Shown in pieces: positions 57,030-64,000 of a stretch of 64,000 nt of DNA; position 1 is the first letter of the stretch, and each line of letters begins with the position of its first letter. The stretch is from NCBI GenBank assembly GCA_015179125.1, contig WHVA01000236.1:101859-165858 (forward strand), in the 5' to 3' direction. The DNA comes from Gautieria morchelliformis (lineage: Eukaryota > Basidiomycota > Agaricomycetes > Gomphales > Gomphaceae). The position numbers and the translations under genes were made by a program. The notes under the pieces are model-generated. The model made no database searches. It saw only the letters and a list, made by a program, of their open reading frames with translations, and was not told where the DNA came from.

Positions 57030-57300
57030 TTTTTTGATATTTTTTCGCAAATTGCTATCAATACACCTAACTTGCTAACCTTAATAATAGCCAACTTAAA
57101 TATCCTGTACATTTTTTTGATATTTTTTCGCAAATAGAAATCAATAAATCTAACTTCCTAACCTTAATAACAGCCAACTTAAATATCCTGTACTTTTTTT
57201 TGATATTTTTTCGCAAATAGATATCAATAACCTATTCTGACTTTGCTAAAGTTAATAACAACTTCTGTTTTAATGTAGTGTGTTTTTTTGTATCTTTTTT
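57030..57300. repeat. 83-bp tandem repeat, three to four copies
   Basis: The core TTTTTGATATTTTTTCGCAA starts at 57031, 57114 and 57197, 83 bp apart, with a decayed fourth copy. Each unit also has CTAACCTTAATAA and a purine-poor T-run. Confidence 0.85.
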
Positions 57301-57424
57301 TCAAAAAATAAATATAGATATCAATAAATTATCCTGACTTTGCTAAAATTAATGACAACAGCTGCTTAAACGTGGTTTCTTTTCCTATTTTATATATGTC
57401 ACAAAATAGATACTGATACATGTC

Positions 57425-58065
57425 CCTGATATGTGTGAGGACATGTTACGTGTGAGGACACGCTACCTGTGGGGACACATTACGTGCGAGGACACGCTAC
57501 CTGTGAGGACACGTTATGTGTGGGGACACACTACCTGTGAGGACACGTTACATGTGGGGACACGCTACCTGTGGGGACAACCTGTGAGGACATGTTACAT
57601 GTGGGGACACACTACCTGTGAGGACACGTTGCGTGTGGGAACATGTTATGTGTGAGGACACACTACCTGCGAGGACATGTTATGTGTGAGGACATGCTAC
57701 CTGTGAGGACACGCTACCAGTGGGGACACGCTACCGGTGGCGACACGTTACGTGTGGGGACAAGCTACCTGTGAGGACACGCTACCTGTGGGGACACGCT
57801 ACCTGTGGGGACACGTTACGTGTGGGGACACGCTACCTGTGGGGACACGTTACGTGTGGGGACACGCTACCTGTGGGGACGCGCTACCTGTGGGGACACA
57901 CTACCTGTGGGGACACGCTACCTGTGGGGACATGCTACCTGTGGGGACACGTTACGTGTGGGGACACATTACGTGTTGGGACATGCTACCTGTGAGGACA
58001 TGCTACCTGTGAGGACACGTTGCAGGGCACACTACCTGTGAGGACACGTTACATGTGAGGACATG
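57425..58065. repeat. 17-bp minisatellite, about 37 units
   Basis: Units are CACGCTACCTGTGGGGA and CACGTTACGTGTGGGGA with few variants. As 17 is not divisible by three and stops are absent, all forward frames are open and give peptides such as GTRYLWGHVTCGDTL. These frames are by-products. Some units contain the palindrome TACGTG(T). Confidence 0.9.
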
Positions 58066-58201
58066 CTATCCAACTGCACTTTGGGTCTTCCCCCATTTCT
58101 GATTTTGGTATTGTTTCTGGTTCTGTGAGAGTGTCACCGGAGGATCAGCTGGCATATTGATATAACCACATTGTCAAAATTCAGGATCCCCAAGATCACT
58201 A

Positions 58202-58402
58202 TTGGATCTATCTCACAATGCACCAGCTTTGAAACCTGTTGATTATGACAATAGGCGCAATCTTATAATCTCTGATGATTCAGTCAAGACTATTACCACT
58301 TTCATGTCTAGAGTCGCTGGGAGGCCCATCCCAGAGGTCGAGAGAGAGCTCTGCATGTTCGGCTGTTCCATGGGTGCATACATGATTCATGATACTATAT
58401 GA
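58202..58402 (+). CDS. Short frame in the non-autonomous Helitron
   Basis: 66 codons with MDLSHNAPALKPVDYDNRRN, FMSRVAGRPIPEVEREL and CMFGCSMGAYMIHD. It lies just inside the 3' end. It could be a remnant of the Helitron protein C-terminus or a captured exon. I do not recognise it. Confidence 0.25.
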   Translation: MDLSHNAPALKPVDYDNRRNLIISDDSVKTITTFMSRVAGRPIPEVERELCMFGCSMGAYMIHDTI

Positions 58403-58509
58403 TCAGGGATATATTTTGCATGATCCTATTTACCCCAATGCACTTGACCTTACTGATTCACTTGACCTTACTGATGCATTTGACCTTACCAAGGCGCTGG
58501 ACCCACACC

Positions 58510-58537
58510 CCCGCGCGAAGCGCGGGTACCCACCTAG
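58510..58537 (+). terminator. Helitron 3' hairpin and CTAG end
   Basis: A 7-bp GC stem (CCCGCGC/GCGCGGG, loop GAA) is followed 11 nt later by CTAG and a T in the flank. In Helitrons this marks where rolling-circle replication stops. Confidence 0.8.
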
Positions 58538-58901
58538 TATCTAAGCGTGAAACGCGCTCAGTGGGTTGTGGGCGTCGAGGCTGACAAATAATATTACAAA
58601 TAATATTACGTAATAATTAGGTCAGCGGAGCGAGCGGCGCAGCCGCGAGCCTAGGCCCAGGCCCAGCCCAGACCAACCGGTCTCTGGGGCTTGCCGGTAC
58701 AGCGCTGGCTGACCTGGCAGACGCTGCGCAGCCGGTCCCCTCTGCCCTCCTTCTACCATCATCCCATCCCATCCCATCCCTCCCACCACCTGCATCTCTT
58801 CTATTAACATCCTATCTAGGTTCTTTCTGGTGAATTTGATGCTACTGAAACTGCCTTTTTATGTTGGTTATTTATAATTTCGCTTTTTTGGCCTTTTTTA
58901 G

Positions 58902-59575
58902 GCACTTTTCAAGTGATATTTGTCCTGTCACTGCTGCACTGAGTACCTGGGTGTTTCTGGTGAGTGTTATGCTATTGTACCTGCCTTTTCTTGATGCTTA
59001 TTATGTTGTTATTTGCTATAATTTCGCTTTTTTGGCTTTTTTTAGGCACTGTTCAAGTGACATTTGTCCTGTCACTGCTGCACCTGCTATCTGGCTGTTT
59101 CTGGTGAGTGTTATGGTATCGTACCTGCCTTTTCTTGATGCTTATTATCTTCTTATTTGCCATAATTTCGCTTTTTTGGCTTTTTTTAGACACTTTTCAA
59201 GTGACATTCATTCTGTCACTGCTGCACTTGCTACCTGGCTGTTTCTGGTGAGTGCTATGCTATTGTATCTGCCTTTTCTTGATGCTTATTATGTGGTTAT
59301 TTGCTATAACTTTGCTTTTTTGGCATTTTGTAGGCACTTTTCAAGTGCATTTGTCCTGTCACTACTGCATACCCTACCTGGGTATTATCCCTTTCTGGTA
59401 AGTTTTTGTAACTGTATCTGCTGTTTGCGATATTTATATTAGGATCAGTGGCTTTGCAATCCGTCTGAGATACCCGCACAGCCTGTTTTCCCTGAGTTTG
59501 CCTTATTCTGCTTGCGATGTAAGTCTGATATTGATATCTGTATTCTCTCTCTACTCTTATGCCTGCATTTCTCAG
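58902..59575 (+). repeat. Tandem exon-intron cassettes, 144-bp period
   Basis: Candidate exons 58902-58959, 59046-59103 and 59190-59247 (58 bp each) and 59334-59397 (64 bp) each follow a T-rich tract plus AG and precede GTGAGT or GTAAGT. The introns between are 86 bp. A further exon, 59443-59518, and an intron, 59519-59575, lead to the coding exon at 59576. Landmarks recur exactly 144 bp apart. A partial unit precedes the first. The through-reading 193-codon frame (58861-59442) looks membrane-like but crosses the introns. Confidence 0.7.
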
Positions 59576-60728
59576 GGATCCATCTACCCAGAGAGCATCC
59601 GTCGGCAGGTGCGTCAAGGTGCGAGGGAGGGGCAGGAGGTGATGACACCACCCAGTCATCGGAGAGCGCGTCGGAGAGCGCATATTGGAGCTCAGAACCA
59701 GCCACCCCTCCACCACCGCCTTTTGCCATCCCTCACCCTCCTTCTAGAAGCAGTGCAGCCGATCCTTTTCAACAACCTGTGGCAGGGCCATCACGTCCAC
59801 CAATGCCTGCGGGGCCATCACTTGCTCCTGATCCCAGTCCTACAGAGCAGGTGGCAGCCCTTCGTGCTCAGTTAGCAGTTATCACACCATGGCAGCCCCT
59901 GAGAGGACATAGGCCAGACCCTGTACAGCCAGCTCCATTGCGCCCTCCTACGCTTGCGGAGCCATCATATCCACCTGATCCCAGTCCTGGAGAGCAGGTG
60001 GCAGCCCTTCGTGCACAGTTAGCAGCTATCCCACGATTACAGCCCCTCAGAAGAAATAGGCCTGACGCTGGACAGCCAGCTCCTGTAGCAGGTTCTGCAG
60101 CAATTGCTCAGTTGCGTGCTCAGGCGGCTGGAATTGGACAACCTGTAGTAGGCTCTACAGCGGTGGCAGATTTGCGTGCTCATGCTGCTGGTTACAGCCT
60201 ATCCCAGCACAGCCCTTGGGAAGACACAGGCAGGCACCGTTACAACCAGCTCCTAGACCTCCTGTAGTAGGTTCTGCAGCAATTGCTCAGTTGCGTGCTC
60301 AGGCGGCTGGAATTGGACATTTGGCAGTAGGCTCTACAGCGGTGGCAGATTTGCATGCTCACACTGCTGGTATACAGCCTATCCCAGCACAGCCCTTGGG
60401 AAGACCCAGGCAGGCACCTTTACAACCAGCTCCTAGACCTCCTGTAGTAGGTTCTGCAGCGGTCGCAGCATTGCGGGCTCAGGCTAATGCAGTAAGACCA
60501 ATGCCTCCGCTACTCCCTGCACTTCTGCGGCCTCTTCAGCGACTGCCTGCACCTCCTCGGCCTCCTCAGCCACTCCCTGCACCTCCTCAGCGTCTTCTGC
60601 CACTCCCTGCACCTCCTCAGCCTCTTCTGCCACTCCCTGCACCTCCTCAGCCTCCTCAGCCACTCCCTGACCTCGGCAGCGTCCTCAGCAACCTCCTCCT
60701 CCTATTCCACTTGGTCGCTCTAGAATAA
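59576..60728 (+). pseudogene. Helitron protein N-terminal Pro/Ala-rich region
   Basis: The exon starts after CTCAG with frame IHLPREHPSAGASR and continues PFQQPVAGPSRPP and SPTEQVAALRAQLAVI. A unit of about 180 bp (VVGSAAIAQLRAQAAGI, PIPAQPLGRPRQ) starts at about 60091, 60270 and 60450. The first unit is one base short, so the frame shifts near 60195 (59512-60267 to 60216-60728). It ends in Leu/Pro-rich repeats. The same region is found at 33442-34137. It is likely disordered. Confidence 0.65.
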
Positions 60729-60739
60729 TCGAGGCAGAT

Positions 60740-63353
60740 GTGCAGCGTCATGATTGGGTCCCATGGTTGTTCCTGCCCTGACTGTAAGCATTGCACTGGA
60801 TGGCAGAACGCCTGCAGAAATCCTCAAATGTGCGGCCCAGGTTTGGTGATTGCTGTATACAAGGAAAGGTGCAGCTTCCAGAGCTGCCAGTGCTCCCTCA
60901 GCCATTGAGACGGCTCTTAGAGGGCCAGGACCCTGAGGCCAAACAGTTTCGCCAGAACATCAGGCAGTACAATGCTGCATTTGCATTCACTTCCTTGGGA
61001 GCCGAGTTTGATCTAGATTTGCTTCGGGAGGGTCGTGGTCCATATGTCCTCAAGCTACAGGGCGAACTGTATCATATTCATGGCTCTCTCATCCCTAACC
61101 CTGGGAGGCGGATACAGTATGCCCAACTTTATATCTATGATCCAGCATTGGCTTTGGCACAGAGGAACACCCGTAACCCAGGTCTGTCTCCAACTATCAT
61201 GGGAGACTTGCAGGAAATGCTCCTCTTATGCAATCCTCATGTTCCCATATATAGACAAGCGGCTGAGAGGCTCAGAGCTCAGGGACAGAATGGTGAGATC
61301 CGGGCTAGGCTCACGTACAGGGAACACAGGGATCCTAGGAGGTATAATATCCCTACTGCGGATGAGATTGCGGTGGTTCTTCCTGGAGATGGCATCATCC
61401 CTGAACCTAGGGATATTATTGTCCAGCTCAAAGGTGGACGTTTTAAAAGGGTATCCGATATGAATCCAAACTATGCCTCTCTTCACTATGTCTTGCTCTT
61501 TCCCAGGGGAGAGTTGGGGTGGCAACCGGGTATTCGCTATCGCCAATTACCAGACGGGCGTGAGCGAAGTGGGCATGTCACCCAAATTCAGTTCCATTCC
61601 TATCGTCTCTTCCAGAGAACAGAAGAACCTACAACACTCCTGCGTGCTGGCAAATTATTCCAGCAGTACATTGTAGACTCTTGGGCCGCTGCAGAGCAAA
61701 GCAGGCTGTGGTGGATCAGGACAAATCAACACACTCTCCGTGCTGAGATGTATAACCAGATGATGGATGCCTTTCATCGCAATGACAATGACAGAGATCC
61801 AAACAACTTGGGCATAAGATCCATTCTGCCTGCCACATTTCAGGGGGGACACGGGACATGCAGGAAAACCTGCAGAACTCTCTGGCCATTTCAAGGAAGT
61901 ATGGTGTGGCAGATCTCTTTATTACCATGACTGCCAATCCCAACTGGCAGGAGGTATTGGATGCATTGTTGCCCGGACAAACTCCTCAGGACAGACCTGA
62001 CCTGGTGTCGCGGGTGTTCCAGCTCAAAAAGAAATACCTCATTGACTTGATCGTCAAGGAAAAGATTTTGGGGAAACCGTCGCTCGCGTCCACACCATTG
62101 AATTCCAGAAAAGGGGACTCCCACACATGCATATTCTTATCTGGTTTGAACGAGATTCCAAGATCAGACATCCACATGAGGTGGATTCAATGATTTCGGC
62201 AGAGTTCCCTGATCCAGAGACTCATCCTGTCCTCTACCGGTTGGTCTGTGAGCTGATGACACATGGTCCCTGTGGACAAATGAAACCAAACGCACCCTGC
62301 ATGGAAAATGGCAAGTGCAAGAAAAACTTCCCAAAGCCATTCTGTGAGGAAACCAGTCTGAATGAGGATGGATATCCAAAATATCGTCGTCGCAATGATG
62401 GAAGGCTGCACAATGTCAGAGGTGACATGCTGGACAACAGATGGGTTGTGCCATACTCTGCCCTGCTCTTGCTCAAATTCTGGTGTCACATCAACCCTGA
62501 ACTCACCATCAATGTGAGGTGTATCAAGTATATCCACAAGTATCTCTACAAGGGCCATGATCGGACCACCATGGAGTTTGGTCGCACCCAGGATGAAATT
62601 AAGCAGTACCTGGACGCTCGCTATGTCAGTGCTCATGAGGCCTGTTGGAGGTTGCTGGAGCGGGAAATCCACACCCAGGTGCCTGCAGTCATGGCACTGC
62701 CAGTCCATGAAAAGGACCACCACACAATCATCTTTGATCCCAACCAGGATGTGGACAACATCCTGGAAAGGGCTGAGGCGAAAAAGACACCGCTCATGGC
62801 TTACTTTGAGGCCAATGATATCTACCCTGAAGCACGTGATCTGCTCTATGTGGAGTTTCCTGAGCATTTTACCTGGCACTCACAGGACAAGGTATGGACA
62901 CCACGCCAAGGAGGTTATAGCATCGGTCGCCTTCACTTTGCAAACCCTAGATCAGGAGAGAGATTTTTTGTGCGCACTCTCCTCACAGTGGTCAAGGGGG
63001 CTAGATCCTTTGAGGAGCTTAGGTCGGTGGATGGCATACAATATGCTACTTACAAGGAGGCCTGTCGTGCAAGGGGACTTCTGGATGATGATCAGGAGTT
63101 GAGGTTGTGTCTCCAGGAAGCCAGTGGCATGAAAACAGGTGCTCAGCTCAGACATCTCTTTGCCACCATCCTTGGCCATTGCAATCCATCGGGCCCCGGC
63201 AGACTATGGGATGGCTTCAGGGAGCACATATGTGATGATCTCAGACATCAGCTCCAAATCAGACATGGTATGCAGAATCCACAGGACGATCAGGTTTATG
63301 ATTTTGGCCTCTTTCTCTTGGAAAAATCCTCCAGCAGGGTGGAATGTCCTTGA
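60740..63353 (+). pseudogene. Helitron Rep (HUH nuclease) region
   Basis: Rep nicks and joins single strands to start rolling-circle transposition. A Cys cluster (CSCPDCKHC, about 60763-60790) precedes 60791-61930 (SSNVRPRFGDCC, IVQLKGGRFKRV, LHYVLLFPRGELGWQPGI). A frameshift near 61860 leads to 61858-62193 (GVADLFITMTANPNWQEV). Another near 62068, in a T/G run, leads to 62127-63353. The HUH pair (PHMHILIWFE) spans 62124-62132, and the catalytic Tyr region reads CIKYIHKYLYKGHDR near 62520-62565. The frame stops at 63353. Catalytic residues look kept while the frame is broken. Confidence 0.85.
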
Positions 63354-64000
63354 GCAGCTTTGATGATATGCCTCGGGTGGCAGGCGAGTGGGAGGCCCTC
63401 ATTGGAAACAGGTTCATAGCTGAGCAGAGGGACTATGACCTGTTGAAGAGAGGGACATAGCTGATGAGGAGGTTCCCAGGCTGAATGAGGGGCAAAGGTC
63501 TGCGCATGATCAGATATTACGGTCGGCACTGACCAGAGATGCTCATGGGAAACCTGATGGACAAATGTTTTTTGTCACTGGCTCAGGTGGTGCTGGGAAA
63601 TCATTCACATGGAACACTCTAATCCACTCCTGTAGAGTGGAGAGCCTCATTGTGATTGCAGTAGCCTCATCTGCAATGGCTGCACTTATCCTCACTAAGG
63701 GTACAACCTCTCATAGCATGCTTGGAATTCCCATTCCTGTCCATGAGCGCTCTCTCTCCTTCATCACAAGAACTCTGACAAGGCTGACATGCTGAGACAG
63801 GCCAGTCCCTCATCTGGATGAGGCTGCAATGCAGCATCGCCATGCCATAGAGGCCATTGACAGGACACTGAGGGATTTCCTTGACAGCCTGACAGACCCT
63901 TTGGTGGCATCACAGTGCCTTTGGAGGTGACTTTCAGCAGACTCTCCCAATTGTCCCTAAAGCTCCAAGGAGGATATCGTGGGAGCTACCCTTCAGAAGT
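63354..64000 (+). pseudogene. Helitron helicase (Pif1-like) start
   Basis: After the Rep frame, LNEGQRSAHDQIL and MFFVTGSGGAGKSFTWNTLI give the Walker A motif (about 63583-63606), followed by VIAVASSAMAALIL. The frame breaks near 63790. The Walker B region (LIWDEA-type) near 63815 and GGDFQQTLPI near 63930 lie in other frames. The rest is outside the window. Confidence 0.8.

Larger units (their letters stand above)
56580..58537 (+). mobile_element. Non-autonomous Helitron (1,958 bp)
   Basis: It starts TCTAAGAGTTAAACGAGC after an A and ends CACCTAG before a T, the Helitron rule (A|TC...CTAG|T). Eleven bases before the end lies a GC hairpin CCCGCGC-GAA-GCGCGGG (58510-58526). There is no Rep or helicase. 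The first 120 bp or so match the 5' end of the next Helitron (GGTCAGCGGAGCGAGCGGCG and onward). The inside holds three 83-bp repeats, a 17-bp minisatellite, a TATAAAG motif at about 56800, and a short frame (58202-58402). Confidence 0.85.
58540..64000 (+). mobile_element. Autonomous-type Helitron, decayed, running off the window
   Basis: It starts TCTAAGCGTGAAACGCGC, two bases after the previous Helitron's CTAG end, preceded by A. Its first 120 bp resemble the other Helitron's 5' end. It carries repeated exon-like cassettes, a Pro-rich N-terminal region, Rep and helicase. Several frameshifts show that this copy is inactive. Confidence 0.85.

Noticed and set aside
57431-58041. Several overlapping frames with WGHTTCGDTL-type peptide repeats
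   Set aside because: They are translations of a 17-bp minisatellite open in all forward frames; no start context or composition suggests a gene.
57425-58065. CRISPR-like array
   Set aside because: The units are contiguous, without spacers, and the genome is eukaryotic.
58861-59442. Four-repeat membrane protein
   Set aside because: The hydrophobic frame crosses four consensus introns; the exon-intron reading explains the signals better.
1-64000. tRNA, rRNA, riboswitch or bacterial-type operon
   Set aside because: None was recognised by eye; a tRNA scan was not possible here.

Overview
This is a transposon graveyard from a eukaryotic genome, most likely an Agaricomycete (mushroom-forming basidiomycete). 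The evidence is short introns of about 45-60 bp with GTRNGT...AG borders, a FunK1-type fungal protein kinase, a Ser/Thr-rich single-pass membrane protein with a PPPPYSE tail, and fungal families of Ty1/copia, Ty3/gypsy, Tc1/mariner, pogo, Mutator-like (MULE) and Helitron elements. No rRNA or tRNA gene was recognised. Species cannot be told from the sequence.

Layout. 1-2417: 3' part of a decayed copia element with its LTR. 2418-6036: gene-poor, with one weak hypothetical exon, a 120-bp tandem repeat and a telomere-like hairpin. 6037-11228: a complete, very young copia element on the minus strand (two 488-bp LTRs differing at one base, target duplication TTGAT) whose pol carries three breaks. 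11229-12100: a 132-bp coding-like tandem repeat. 12325-25650: a nested stack of a pogo-like transposase cut by a palindromic CACTG MITE and a gypsy LTR stub; two inverted copies of a TA-flanked element; a Tc1-like transposase cut by a copia solo LTR; a broken FunK1 kinase; a hypothetical acidic gene; and a second Tc1-like element that carries a gypsy solo LTR and sits in a second MITE. 25651-27546: no gene seen.

27547-32141: a decayed gypsy element on the minus strand, inserted in a Helitron fragment (32142-34137, minus). 34138-35774: repeats. 35775-44448: a Ulp1-type protease gene and, upstream of it, a MULE-like transposase gene with a SWIM zinc finger, both minus and possibly one element. 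45996-46941 and 47706-49264: two TIR elements with TA duplications. 49465-51725: the best host-gene candidate, a spliced membrane protein. 52792-56579: a younger gypsy element (minus) with an intact 844-codon pol segment and an LTR that holds nine TGA(G/C)TCA sites. That element is cut by two Helitrons lying head to tail: a 1,958-bp non-autonomous copy (56580-58537) and, two bases later, a Rep/helicase Helitron (58540 to beyond the window end).

How the pieces fit: nearly every gene here is mobile, and the insertions give a relative clock (for example, Tc1 into MITE, then gypsy LTR into Tc1). The most interesting signals are the tandem Helitrons with shared 5' ends, the tandem exon-intron cassettes at the start of the autonomous Helitron, the bZIP-type site cluster in the gypsy LTR, and the MULE/Ulp1 pairing.
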